The notes under the pieces are model-generated. The model was not told where the DNA came from. It saw only the letters and a program-made list of their open reading frames with translations, and searched no databases. DNA of 64,000 nucleotides from the NCBI RefSeq assembly GCF_025869515.1, contig NZ_JAOZVR010000058.1:1-64000 (forward strand), written 5' to 3'. A program made the translations under genes and the position numbers. The stretch's first letter is position 1, and each line of letters opens with the position of its first letter. This document shows positions 10,293-18,069 of the stretch, in pieces. Source of the stretch: Ferrovibrio sp. (GTDB lineage Bacteria; Pseudomonadota; Alphaproteobacteria; Ferrovibrionales; Ferrovibrionaceae).

Positions 10293-10658
10293 CTAGTGGC
10301 TGCGCCGCTTCTGCTCGTCCAGCTTGGTTTTCAGCTTGGCGGCAAAGTCGCCGCCGTCCTGCTTCTGAGCCAGGAACAGCTCGATGGCGAGCGTGGCGCG
10401 CTCCTGGTCGGTTGCCGGGGGTCCCTTGCGGGCGATCTTTTCGGCCAGCCGCACGATCTTCGGGTCCAGTTTGGCCCGGATCGCCCTGATCTGCTGGGCC
10501 AGGATCACCCGGGGGTCCTTAGCCGGCCCGGTATATTGCTGCGCCGGCTTGGCCGCGGACTGTTTCTGGGCTGCCGGTTCCGCCCCGAACAGCCGGGCCA
10601 GCAGCCCGGGTTTCCCCGGGGCTTTGGCGGCAGGTTTGGACAGCTTGGACTTGGACAA
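10293..10658 (-). CDS. hypothetical basic protein
   Basis: Unrecognised 121-residue protein. The N-terminal 50 residues are rich in Lys, Ala and Pro and look disordered. From about residue 50 there is a charged helical segment (AQQIRAIRAKLDPKIVRLAEKI) with a second helix at the C-terminus. It converges on pssA and is divergent from the gene at 10774. Codon use matches the neighbours, which supports a real gene. No function can be assigned. Confidence 0.65.
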   Translation of the reverse strand: MSKSKLSKPAAKAPGKPGLLARLFGAEPAAQKQSAAKPAQQYTGPAKDPRVILAQQIRAIRAKLDPKIVRLAEKIARKGPPATDQERATLAIELFLAQKQDGGDFAAKLKTKLDEQKRRSH

Positions 10659-10773
10659 GGCGGCGGTTCTTTCCCGGCAGGGTTTCTCAGGCGCTCGTTA
10701 ACGATTCGCCCCCATACCTGCCACATTACTTTAAGTTCTTGTCAAGGGGTTGGTGACATCTTACATCTTAACC

Positions 10774-11085
10774 ATGAGCCTATTTGTACCACCGGTAACG
10801 TCGCTGCCACAAACCCAGCCGACCAGTGCGGCACAGGGTCTGGGGCAGCAGAATCAGGCGCCGAACGCCGTTCAGGCGGCGGCGGCGGTGACGGCCATGC
10901 CGGTGGGCGGCCAGCAGACCCGGATGGCGGCGACCGCCTCGGGCAATACCGGCGGCTCGGTCGGCACCAAGGGCGAAAAAGGCAAGAAGTCGGATTCGCA
11001 GGCTTCCGCCACCGAGACCAAGACCAGCGGCACCCGCGGTGCCCATCCGCGCGGCATGGGTCGCAAGGCCGATCTCAGCGTCTGA
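10774..11085 (+). CDS. hypothetical low-complexity protein
   Basis: Unrecognised 103-residue protein, rich in Gln, Ala, Ser, Thr and Gly with a Lys-rich stretch (GTKGEKGKKSD) near residue 70, so probably disordered. I chose the ATG at 10774 (MSLFVPPVTS); an upstream GTG at 10750 is also in frame. There is no signal peptide and no clear ribosome site, so the call rests on reading-frame length and codon pattern. It precedes two tandem paralogous genes but shows no similarity to them. Confidence 0.5.
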   Translation: MSLFVPPVTSLPQTQPTSAAQGLGQQNQAPNAVQAAAAVTAMPVGGQQTRMAATASGNTGGSVGTKGEKGKKSDSQASATETKTSGTRGAHPRGMGRKADLSV

Positions 11086-11116
11086 TCCGTCATAAAACCT
11101 GTCCCGATTAAATCTG

Positions 11117-11148
11117 CGCCGGCGGGAAACTGTCCGGGGGCGCCGGCG
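11117..11148 (+). ncRNA. leader hairpin upstream of first HTH-like paralogue
   Basis: CGCCGGCG occurs at 11117-11124 and 11141-11148. Because it is self-complementary, the two copies can form an 8-bp stem with a 16-base loop containing GGAAACTGTCCGG. A closely similar loop (GGGAAACTTCTCCGG) is presented by a hairpin in front of the second paralogue, so the leader seems duplicated with the gene. Whether it is a functional RNA element is inference. Confidence 0.4.
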
Positions 11149-11187
11149 TTCTGACTGCATGGTTGTGTGCGTCGACGGAGGCCGGCC

Positions 11188-11538
11188 TTGAATCCCATGC
11201 AGTATCCCCGCCATGCCCGTCCGGCAAGCCGGCCTGCCGGCAGCCCTCTCGCCCGCGGCGGTCTCGCCACGGTGGAACGCAGCGCGCGCAGCTATTTCGC
11301 GCAGGATGTGCAGCCGCTGGTGCTGCAGGCCTGCCGCGCCCATAGCATCGGCTTCGATCTGTTTGCCGCGCGCTTCAGCATGCCGCGCGGCGCGCTGGTG
11401 CTGATGCTCAAGGGCCATGACCCGGTGCCGCGCCCGGTGCAGCGCGGGATCGAGGATTTCGTGCTGCGCGGCCTGAGCCTGAGTGCCGGTGTCACGCCCT
11501 GGCAGGCGGCGGCCGCCACGGCGCAGGACCGGCTCTAG
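11188..11538 (+). CDS. small HTH-like protein, paralogue 1
   Basis: A 116-residue protein of no recognised family. Residues about 40-95 (YFAQDVQPLVLQACRAHSIG, then FDLFAARFSMPRGALVLMLKG) align with the next gene, position by position through DVQPxVLxAC, IGF, PRxALVLxLKGxDxVP. The pattern resembles the helix-turn-helix and following VS/VP-P helix of XRE/HigA-type repressors, so DNA binding is a reasonable guess. The TTG at 11188 is chosen because GGAGG (11177-11181) stands six bases before it; GTG 11167 and ATG 11197 are alternatives. The first 30 residues are basic and Pro-rich. Confidence 0.6.
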   Translation: MNPMQYPRHARPASRPAGSPLARGGLATVERSARSYFAQDVQPLVLQACRAHSIGFDLFAARFSMPRGALVLMLKGHDPVPRPVQRGIEDFVLRGLSLSAGVTPWQAAAATAQDRL

Positions 11539-11597
11539 CGCGGGTAAAACCCGTCGTTGCATCACGCATTTGTCCCGCGCTGGTCACCGCGCGGCGC

Positions 11598-11624
11598 GCG
11601 GCCGGGGGAAACTTCTCCGGCCGC
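11598..11624 (+). ncRNA. leader hairpin upstream of second HTH-like paralogue
   Basis: GCGGCCGG (11598-11605) pairs perfectly with CCGGCCGC (11617-11624) around the loop GGGAAACTTCT. The loop and closing bases match the leader hairpin of the upstream paralogue (GGGAAACT, then TCCGG). It lies about 50 bases before the start codon. Confidence 0.4.
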
Positions 11625-11670
11625 TGTGCTGTTTGGTCCGTCGATCAGTTCGCAAGACCTGCGCCCGGAG

Positions 11671-12348
11671 ATGCCCGTGACCCTCCATGCCACGATCCAG
11701 CCCGATGACGATTTCCTGCTCGATGACGGCCTGCCCTGCCTGCGCCGCGACGGCCAGCTCTATTACCTCGGCGATGTGCAGCCGCGGGTGCTGGAGGCCT
11801 GCCGGCATTTCGAGATCGGCTTCGAGCAGCTCAGCGAAAAACTCGGCCTGCCGCGGCCGGCGCTGGTGCTGATCCTCAAAGGCTACGATGCCGTGCCGCC
11901 GGCCCTGAAAAGCATGATCGACCGGCTGGTTGCCCAGGCCGGGCTGCAGCAGCCGGCGACCAGCCACTGCACAGTGCCGGCAGACCGGCTGCCGGCCAAT
12001 GAATCGGATGGCGAATCGCAGGGTGATTCGCGCGCCGATTCGACGGCCGAATCGGCAGTGCCGGTCGTCACCACGATTCATGCGGTGCCGATTCCCGATC
12101 CGCCGCGCGCAGAAAATGACGCCGCCGATCGCGCCGCACCGGGTCGCGATCTGGCGCCAATCACCGTGCCGGCCGAAGAGGTGGTGATACCCGATGTAGT
12201 GGCACTCGACCGGCCGGGTGCGCCGCATCTCGTGGTGCCGGATGCCACACCGGAATTCTCGCCGGGCCTCGCCGGTTTCACGCCGGGACTGCGGCGGAGC
12301 GCGCGCCGCAAGGCCGCGCCGAAGCGGGGTCAGTTTTTGTTAACCTAA
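11671..12348 (+). CDS. HTH-like protein with acidic tail, paralogue 2
   Basis: A protein of about 225 residues. Residues about 25-80 repeat the domain of the preceding gene (YYLGDVQPRVLEACRHFEIG, then FEQLSEKLGLPRPALVLILKG). The segment from FEQL to PALKSMIDRLV looks like an XRE/HigA-type helix-turn-helix. From about residue 95 onward the chain is Asp, Ser, Ala and Pro rich and looks disordered, ending in a basic RRSARRKAAPKRG patch. The ATG at 11671 abuts GGAG, so the GTG at 11677 (six-base spacing) may be the real start. Function unknown; a regulator is inferred from fold resemblance only. Confidence 0.65.
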   Translation: MPVTLHATIQPDDDFLLDDGLPCLRRDGQLYYLGDVQPRVLEACRHFEIGFEQLSEKLGLPRPALVLILKGYDAVPPALKSMIDRLVAQAGLQQPATSHCTVPADRLPANESDGESQGDSRADSTAESAVPVVTTIHAVPIPDPPRAENDAADRAAPGRDLAPITVPAEEVVIPDVVALDRPGAPHLVVPDATPEFSPGLAGFTPGLRRSARRKAAPKRGQFLLT

Positions 12349-12412
12349 CCCCGCCACTCTCCCTCGCGTGACATCCGATTCGACACGCGATTCATTCCTG
12401 GGGGATAAAGAC

Positions 12413-12565
12413 ATGCCGGCCCGCATTCGGCACCTGCGCACTATACTTGCGTCCATCAACGAACAGCTGCAGCAGGACGGTCTTCGCCCCGAAGCGCGCG
12501 CTTATCTCGAACGCACCGCCGATGCCTGCCGCACGGCGATCCGCGATCTGGCGATCAAGTTATAG
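12413..12565 (+). CDS. small helical hypothetical protein
   Basis: A 50-residue protein that looks like two amphipathic helices (RHLRTILASINEQL and EARAYLERTADACRTAIRDLAI). The ATG at 12413 is preceded by GGGGGA at usable spacing; an upstream in-frame GTG at 12368 would add 15 residues. Unrecognised. It converges on the DMT transporter gene with 23 bases between them. Codon composition fits the genome, but such a short frame remains uncertain. Confidence 0.5.
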   Translation: MPARIRHLRTILASINEQLQQDGLRPEARAYLERTADACRTAIRDLAIKL

Positions 12566-12588
12566 GGCTGCGCGACTCTAGGCTCTGT

Positions 12589-13479
12589 CTAGGCCTTGGC
12601 CCGCAGGGTCTGCCAGCCGGTGACGCGGCGCAGCAGCCCGGCATTCACCATCAGGCCCAGCAGGATCAGCACGGCGCCGCCGAGCTTGATCTCTGACGGC
12701 ATCTCGTCCAGCACCAGCCAGGCGCTGAGCAGGCCGAAGACCGGCACCAGCAGGGTGAAGGGCGCCACCAGCGACGCTTTATACTGCCGCAGCAGCAGAC
12801 TCCAGCCCGCGAAGCAGGCGGTGGTGGAGAGCAGTCCGATATAGAGTACGGCCATGATGCCGCGCAGCTCCAGTCCGGCGAAGGCGGCGGCAATCGCATC
12901 CGGCCCCTCGAAGATCCATGACAGGCCGAACATCGGCAGCGGCGGCACGGCGCTGACCCAGATCATGAAGGCGAGCGGCTGTGGCGCGGCGGCGCGGCGC
13001 GTCAGGATATTGGCAAAGCCCCAGCAGGCGGCGGCGGCGATGATGGTGGCGAAGGCGATCAGGCCGGCGCCCGTGTCCATGTCGATGGCGATGACGACAA
13101 TGCCGGCGGCGGCAATCGCCAGCCCGGCCCACTGCACCTGGCCGGGCCGCTCGCCCAGCAGCATGGCCGCGAACACCACGCTGAACAGCGCCTGCGCCTG
13201 CATCACCACCGAGGCCAGGCCGGCCGGCATGCCATGCGCCATGGCGAGGAACAGCAGGCTGAATTTCATGATGCCGAGCACCAGCCCGGTGCCGAGCACC
13301 CAGCGCCACGGCACGCCGGGGCTGCGGAAGAACAGCAGGAAGGGCAGGCTGGCCACGGCAAAGCGCAGGCCGTTGAACAGCAGCGGCGGGAAGGCATCGA
13401 GCCCGAGCCGGATGACGACGAAATTGAAGCCCCAGATCGCGGCGATCAGGACGGCAAGGGCAATATGCGGCAACGGCAT
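12589..13479 (-). CDS. EamA-domain DMT-family exporter
   Basis: Inner-membrane transporter of 296 residues with ten predicted membrane segments in two EamA repeats. The first repeat opens with AIWGFNFVVIRLGLDAFPP, and the repeats end with LLGERPGQVQWAGLAI and LVLDEMPSEIKLGGAVLI, the usual end-of-repeat motif. Relatives export amino acids or other metabolites. I chose the ATG at 13479 (MPLPHIA), because the extension to 13599 has no typical features. The gene is divergent from the class V aminotransferase across 212 bases. Substrate unknown. Confidence 0.9.
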   Translation of the reverse strand: MPLPHIALAVLIAAIWGFNFVVIRLGLDAFPPLLFNGLRFAVASLPFLLFFRSPGVPWRWVLGTGLVLGIMKFSLLFLAMAHGMPAGLASVVMQAQALFSVVFAAMLLGERPGQVQWAGLAIAAAGIVVIAIDMDTGAGLIAFATIIAAAACWGFANILTRRAAAPQPLAFMIWVSAVPPLPMFGLSWIFEGPDAIAAAFAGLELRGIMAVLYIGLLSTTACFAGWSLLLRQYKASLVAPFTLLVPVFGLLSAWLVLDEMPSEIKLGGAVLILLGLMVNAGLLRRVTGWQTLRAKA

Positions 13480-13556
13480 GAGCGGGCTTTCGGGGGGAGG
13501 CAGCTTTGTGATTTTGCCGGCGACCATGCCGGCCCGGCCCGGGGCAGGCCAGCAAA

Positions 13557-13623
13557 AAATTGTCGGGGTACATTCAGCAGACCACGATCTGCCCGTCACT
13601 TACCGTTAAGGTAAATTGTCGGG
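13557..13623. repeat. direct repeats AAATTGTCGGG and nearby TTACC/GGTAA palindrome
   Basis: AAATTGTCGGG occurs at 13557-13567 and again at 13613-13623. Between them, TTACC (13600-13604) and GGTAA (13610-13614) form an inverted repeat around GTTAA. The elements lie in the divergent promoter region of the exporter and the aminotransferase and could be regulator sites. Confidence 0.35.
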
Positions 13624-13691
13624 CGGCAATATGTCGCTCGACAGGCCGGCTGCCGCCGGGCACAGACAGGGCTTCACAGCGGATGGTCCCG

Positions 13692-14873
13692 ATGAACCAG
13701 CAAACCCCAGGCCAGACTCTTCTGCCCGCGCAGCGCGCGCTGTTCGATATCCCCGAGGATGTCGCCTATCTCAACAGCGCCTATATGGGGCCGATGCCGA
13801 AGCTGGCGGTGGAAGCCGGCGAGGCCGGCATGCGCGCCAAGCTCCATCCCTGGACCATCGCGCCGGTCGATTTCTTCACCGAATCGGAAGCCGTGCGCGG
13901 GCTGTTCGCCCGCCTGGTGAATGCGACAGCCGAGGATATCGCGCTGGTGCCGTCGGTGTCCTACGGCATGGCGGTGGCGGCGAATATCCTGCCGCTGCAG
14001 GCCGGCCAGACGGTGATCGCGCTGGCCGAGCAGTTTCCCTCCAACGTCTATCCCTGGATCGAACTGGCAAAGAAAACCGGCGCCGCCTTCGTCACCATTC
14101 CGCGTCCCGCCGACGATGACTGGACCTCGCGCGTGCTGGAGCGCATCGATGCGCGCACCGGGATCGTGGCGCTGCCGCATTGCCACTGGACCGATGGCGG
14201 CCTGCTCGATCTGGTCGCCATCGGTGCCGCCTGCCGCAAGGTCGGCGCGGCCTTGTGCATCGATGCGACGCAGTCGCTGGGTGTGATGCCATTCGACGTG
14301 GCGGCGATCCAGCCGGATTTTCTGGTTGCCGGCGGCTATAAATGGCTGCTCGGCCCCTACACCTACGGCTATCTCTATGTCGCACCGCGCTGGCAGGACG
14401 GCGCGCCGATCGAGCAGAACTGGATCGCGCGCCGGGAATCGGAAAACTTCGCCGGCCTGGTCGACTACAAGGCGGCGTATCAGCCCGGTGCGCGCCGCTT
14501 CGATGTCGGCGAGCGCAGCAATTTCGCGCTGACGCCGGCGGCGAAGGCCTCGCTGGAGTATCTGATCGGCCTCGGCACCCAGCGCATCTACGCCACGCTG
14601 AAAACGCGCAACGACAGGATCGCCGAACGCGCGAAGGCCGAGCTGGGCCTCGATACCGTGCGTGCCGACCGCCGCGCCGGGCATTATCTCGGCCTGCGCT
14701 TCGGCGATGCCAAATTTTCGAATGGCGGCCCGACGGAGCTGCCGGGCAGGCTGGCGGCGCAGAAGGTGTTCGTCAGCGTGCGCGGCAAGGCGATGCGCGT
14801 CACGCCGCATGTCTACAATACCGATGCCGATATCGAGCGGCTGTTTGCCGTGCTGAAGACGGCGCTGCGCTGA
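13692..14873 (+). CDS. class V aminotransferase (pyridoxal phosphate enzyme)
   Basis: A 393-residue fold-type I PLP enzyme of the NifS/isopenicillin-N-epimerase-like class V group. The cofactor lysine sits in GGYKWLLGPY near residue 215, preceded by the cofactor-binding Asp in CIDATQSLG near 190 and HCHWTDGG near 160. It lacks the SufS/IscS cysteine loop, so a desulfurase is unlikely. The start is ATG 13692; the GTP-like upstream extension reads into promoter elements. Kynureninase-like or amino-acid epimerase activity is possible. The divergent exporter may handle its product. Confidence 0.88.
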   Translation: MNQQTPGQTLLPAQRALFDIPEDVAYLNSAYMGPMPKLAVEAGEAGMRAKLHPWTIAPVDFFTESEAVRGLFARLVNATAEDIALVPSVSYGMAVAANILPLQAGQTVIALAEQFPSNVYPWIELAKKTGAAFVTIPRPADDDWTSRVLERIDARTGIVALPHCHWTDGGLLDLVAIGAACRKVGAALCIDATQSLGVMPFDVAAIQPDFLVAGGYKWLLGPYTYGYLYVAPRWQDGAPIEQNWIARRESENFAGLVDYKAAYQPGARRFDVGERSNFALTPAAKASLEYLIGLGTQRIYATLKTRNDRIAERAKAELGLDTVRADRRAGHYLGLRFGDAKFSNGGPTELPGRLAAQKVFVSVRGKAMRVTPHVYNTDADIERLFAVLKTALR

Positions 14874-14895
14874 AGTTCAGGCCGGTGCCTGCGGA

Positions 14896-15438
14896 CTATG
14901 TTTCCGCTGTCTCCACCGGATACCAGTCATCGACCTGCAGTTCGGTACGCAGCGGGCCGCTGCCATGGCCGTCGCGCGTCATGAACACGGTGACGCCGAA
15001 CAGGTGGCGGACACGGCCCTCCGCATCGGCCAGCGGCAGCGCGATGCGCTCGATCGGTACCGGCAGGCTGCGGTTGCGCGTCACGCTCTGCGCCTTCTGA
15101 TAGACGACGGCCGGTTGCTCGATCACCCGCCGGACCATCGCCGTCACTACCGGAAGCATTTCCGGTGTGTAGATGTCCTCGAAGCTGAGGCCTTTCGGGT
15201 TGCTGCCGTGCCAGTCGATCATGTTCTGGCCGAGCAGGTGGAAGCGGAAGCGTCCGTCAGGATCAAGGTCGACGATCCAGATATCGGGCAGGGCGGCGGA
15301 AAACTGCAGCGGATCGAGGTCGTGCAGCATCGGCACCCGGTTGTCGCCGGCGCGATACAAGGCCAGCCAATGCTGCGTCGCGGCGCGATGGCCCGGCAGG
15401 GTCAGGGTTTCGAGCAGGCTGGATAACGGGCGATCCAC
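14896..15438 (-). CDS. PAS_5-domain protein (copy 1)
   Basis: A 180-residue stand-alone sensor-like protein. An N-terminal helix (LPGHRAATQHWLALY) precedes a PAS_5-type domain: DLDPLQFSAALPDIWIVD, then RFRFHLLGQN, NPKGLSFEDIY, and the closing strand HLFGVTVF. It is one of four closely related genes in 3.1 kb. Family members in alphaproteobacteria bind unknown ligands and carry no output domain, so partners are unknown. No signal peptide. It converges on the aminotransferase with 22 bases between stops. Confidence 0.85.
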   Translation of the reverse strand: MDRPLSSLLETLTLPGHRAATQHWLALYRAGDNRVPMLHDLDPLQFSAALPDIWIVDLDPDGRFRFHLLGQNMIDWHGSNPKGLSFEDIYTPEMLPVVTAMVRRVIEQPAVVYQKAQSVTRNRSLPVPIERIALPLADAEGRVRHLFGVTVFMTRDGHGSGPLRTELQVDDWYPVETAET

Positions 15439-15508
15439 CCGGCCAGTATAGCGGCCGGATCAGGCGGTGCATGCAAATTGAGTGTGGCGGAATGCGGCAG
15501 GCAGACGG

Positions 15509-16078
15509 CTAGCAGGCCGGGCGCACCGCCATATCGTTGCTGCCGCTGTGCAGAGGAATCCGGTAGCGATGCTGGAAGTCGGTGGAGGCCAGCGACTGCG
15601 TGTCGTCGCGGTCGAAGCGGAAGAAGACCGTACTGCTGATGATATGGCGTGGCACGCCGTCGGCATCAGCCAGCGGCAGGCTGATGCGCTGCAGCGCAAT
15701 GGAATAATTCCATTGCGGCTGCATGCTGCTCAGCCCATGCATGACGGCGGCCGGCAGATGCAGGATCGCATGCGCCATGTCGAGCAGCCGTTCGCGCGTC
15801 GGCGATTCGACCAGATCGGCCAGGCTTTTCTGCCGCACATCCTGGCCGTAGAAATCGTTCACATTGCCGCCGGCGAGGCGGAAGCGGTACAGGTTGCCGC
15901 CTTCGTGATTGAGGATGCAGATATCCGGCAGATGGCGGCCGAGACGGATCGGATCGATCTCCTGCAGGGCAGGAACCTGCGCGCCGGCAGCCGTATAGAG
16001 ATCGAGCCAGTGCCCGACCAGGGCGCGATGCGCCGGCAGCTGCATGTCGTTTAACAGGGTACTGAAGTCGTAAGACAT
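15509..16078 (-). CDS. PAS_5-domain protein (copy 2, most divergent)
   Basis: A 189-residue member of the same four-gene family. It keeps the N-terminal helix (LPAHRALVGHWLDLY), the EIDPIRLGRHLPDICIL core and the RFRLAGGNVNDFYG turn, but lacks the NPKGL/SPKGL loop seen in the other three and has RQKSLADLV instead. The C-terminus has a unique YRIPLHSGSNDM tail. The start is ATG 16078, with GAGGG upstream; a longer open frame reads into copy 3. The divergence suggests a different ligand or partner. Confidence 0.82.
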   Translation of the reverse strand: MSYDFSTLLNDMQLPAHRALVGHWLDLYTAAGAQVPALQEIDPIRLGRHLPDICILNHEGGNLYRFRLAGGNVNDFYGQDVRQKSLADLVESPTRERLLDMAHAILHLPAAVMHGLSSMQPQWNYSIALQRISLPLADADGVPRHIISSTVFFRFDRDDTQSLASTDFQHRYRIPLHSGSNDMAVRPAC

Positions 16079-16181
16079 CACCGGACCCTCGCTGTTGGCC
16101 GCAGTATGCGGCCGGGCTGCCATGGCGGCAATCGGAATCCGGATCGGCCTCCGCGACTCGCCCGGTATGCGGCCTGCCGCG

Positions 16182-16730
16182 TCAGGATGCGGCCTGCAGC
16201 GCTGCCGGAATCTCGTACTGGTATTCGACGCCGATGCGGGTGCTTTCACCGCCGCGCCCAAGGCTGGGGTCGTTGGCGAAAACGGTCGCCCCCAGGATAT
16301 GCCGGATATGGCCGACGGCATCGCGCAGCGGAAAGGCCACACGGTCGAATGCCGCCGGCACGCTCCAGTCCGGGATCGTTGTCTGCATCTGGTGATACAG
16401 GATGCAGGGCGTCTGCACGACCTGGCGCGACTGCCGGATCACCACCGGCAGCATGGCCGGCGAGAAGATGTCCTCGAAATGCAGACCCTTCGGATTGCGG
16501 CCATACCAGCGGACCAGGGTTTCTCCGGCCAGGTGGATGCGGAAACGGCCGTCGTCTTCGGCATCGACAATCCAGGCATCCACAAGGGCCCTGGGGAAAT
16601 GCAGCGGATCGAGCGCCGAAAGCGGCGGAATATCGTCATGGCGGCGATAGAGATCGAGCCAGTGTTCGGCGACGGAGCGATGGCTGGTCGCGCGCAGATC
16701 GGCAGACAGGGTATCGAGGGTACGGATCAT
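16182..16730 (-). CDS. PAS_5-domain protein (copy 3)
   Basis: A 182-residue paralogue with the family order: helix HRSVAEHWLDLYRR, LDPLHFPRALVDAWIVDAEDDG, RFRIHLAGE, RNPKGLHFEDIFSPAMLP, and the closing strand RHILGATVF. It shares the FPRALxDAWIVDA stretch almost exactly with copy 4, so these two are the closest pair. Its start at 16730 is 85 bases downstream of the GST gene on the same strand, so a joint transcript is possible. Role unknown. Confidence 0.85.
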   Translation of the reverse strand: MIRTLDTLSADLRATSHRSVAEHWLDLYRRHDDIPPLSALDPLHFPRALVDAWIVDAEDDGRFRIHLAGETLVRWYGRNPKGLHFEDIFSPAMLPVVIRQSRQVVQTPCILYHQMQTTIPDWSVPAAFDRVAFPLRDAVGHIRHILGATVFANDPSLGRGGESTRIGVEYQYEIPAALQAAS

Positions 16731-16815
16731 TGGGGCGGACGGGGTTATTGCACCTTCGCACCATTACCCGATGCGGCAGCGCCGTCTACTAAACAAGCGG
16801 TAACCATGGCGGCGA

Positions 16816-17451
16816 TCAGCCGGCCCGGGCCAGTTCGGCGGCCAGCGCGCGCTGCACGGCCGGGCGTTCGCCCATGCGGCGGCGATGGTCGATCACCCGC
16901 GGCAGACGCGCGATATCGACGCCATCGGCTTCCAGCCATTGCGCCAGGGTGAAGAGATAGGGGTCGCAGATCGTGTAGGTCTCGCCCATCACCCAGGGGC
17001 CGGCCAGCATGCCCTGTTCGATCAGCGCGAAACCTTCATACACGCTCTGCGGCACCTGACGCTGCATCGCCGCGATGGCCTCGGCATTTCCGGCATCGAC
17101 CCAGCGATAGCCGCGCATGCGATGGGCATGGGAAACATGCACGGTGGAGCACAGATAGCTGTTGAAGGCCTGCACCTGCGCGAAGGCGAAGGCATCGTCG
17201 AACGGCGCGAGCCTCGCCCGCGGAAAGCTCTGGGCGATGAAGGCCAGCATGGCCGGGGTTTCGGTCAGCACGCCGCGATCGGTCACCAGTGCCGGCACGC
17301 GGCCCTTGGGGTTGATGGCGAGATAGTCTGGCTTGCGCTGGTCGTTGCCGGAAAAGCTGATCCGCGTCGTGGTATAGCTGGCGCCGGCGTCCTCCAGGGC
17401 GATATGCGAGGCCAGCGCGCAGGTATGGGCAGCATAGAAAAGATTCAGCAT
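16816..17451 (-). CDS. glutathione S-transferase family protein
   Basis: A 211-residue cytosolic GST. The thioredoxin-like N-domain covers residues 1-78, with the cis-proline motif GRVPALVTDRG near 50 and the glutathione-contact ETPAMLAFIAQ near 65. An all-helical C-domain follows, with a well-formed DPYLFTLAQWLEADGVD. The N-terminus (FYAAHTCALASHI) resembles beta-class GSTs, with Cys11 or a nearby Ser as the catalytic candidate. It stands between PAS_5 copies 3 and 4 on the same strand. Substrate unknown. Confidence 0.9.
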   Translation of the reverse strand: MLNLFYAAHTCALASHIALEDAGASYTTTRISFSGNDQRKPDYLAINPKGRVPALVTDRGVLTETPAMLAFIAQSFPRARLAPFDDAFAFAQVQAFNSYLCSTVHVSHAHRMRGYRWVDAGNAEAIAAMQRQVPQSVYEGFALIEQGMLAGPWVMGETYTICDPYLFTLAQWLEADGVDIARLPRVIDHRRRMGERPAVQRALAAELARAG

Positions 17452-17476
17452 CGAGCAGTTCCTTGTCGTCTTTGTT

Positions 17477-17989
17477 TCAGGCGATCGGATACCAGTGGTT
17501 TATTTCCGGCGCGGCATCGGCTTCGCGCTCGCGATTGAAAATCGAATTGCCGAGAATGTGACGGATCCGGCCGTCGCTGCCACGCAGCGGGAAGGTCAGG
17601 CGTTCGAAGAAGCGCGGCCAATGCCGTTCCGGCGACTGGGTATGCACGCGCTGGAAGCCGGCGCAAGGCCGTGCCAGCACCATCTGCGACTGCGTCACCA
17701 GCATCGACACCATCGCCGCGGGGAACAGGTCTTCGTAATAGAGGCCCTTCGGGCTGCGGCCATACCATTCCACCAGGGTTTGCCCCATCAGGCGAAAGCG
17801 GAATCTGCCGTCCTCCGTGGCATCGACGATCCAGGCATCGGCCAAAGCCCTGGGGAAATGCAGGGGATCGATTTCGGCCAGTGTGGGAATGCGGCCATTG
17901 CCGCGATACAGGCCCAGCCAGTGTTCGGCCACGGCACGGTGGCCGGGCAGTTCCAGGTCGTTGAGCAGGCTGTCGAGCGGACGATCCAT
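17477..17989 (-). CDS. PAS_5-domain protein (copy 4)
   Basis: A 170-residue paralogue: helix LPGHRAVAEHWLGLYR, EIDPLHFPRALADAWIVDA, RFRFRLMGQT, RSPKGLYYEDLFP, and the closing strand RHILGNSIF. The start (MDRPLDSLLND) nearly repeats that of copy 1 (MDRPLSSLLET), so copies 1 and 4 share N-termini while 3 and 4 share the core. This is a mosaic pattern suggestive of duplication with recombination. It is 26 bases upstream of the GST gene and probably cotranscribed with it. Confidence 0.85.
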   Translation of the reverse strand: MDRPLDSLLNDLELPGHRAVAEHWLGLYRGNGRIPTLAEIDPLHFPRALADAWIVDATEDGRFRFRLMGQTLVEWYGRSPKGLYYEDLFPAAMVSMLVTQSQMVLARPCAGFQRVHTQSPERHWPRFFERLTFPLRGSDGRIRHILGNSIFNREREADAAPEINHWYPIA

Positions 17990-18008
17990 GCGGGGGGCCA
18001 GAAATGAA

Positions 18009-18039
18009 ACGGCCCCGGCAGCATAGCCGCCCGGGCCGT
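18009..18039 (-). terminator. probable terminator after fabI
   Basis: ACGGCCC (18009-18015) pairs with GGGCCGT (18033-18039). On the minus strand the stem is followed by TTCATTTC. It lies 30 bases beyond the fabI stop, before PAS_5 copy 4. Confidence 0.6.
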
Positions 18040-18069
18040 TCGTGTAATCAGGGGGCGAGCAGCCGTGTA

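Noticed and set aside
13692-14873. Cysteine desulfurase (SufS/IscS) assignment for the class V PLP enzyme
   Set aside because: The desulfurase active-site cysteine loop is not present and no suf or isc genes are nearby.
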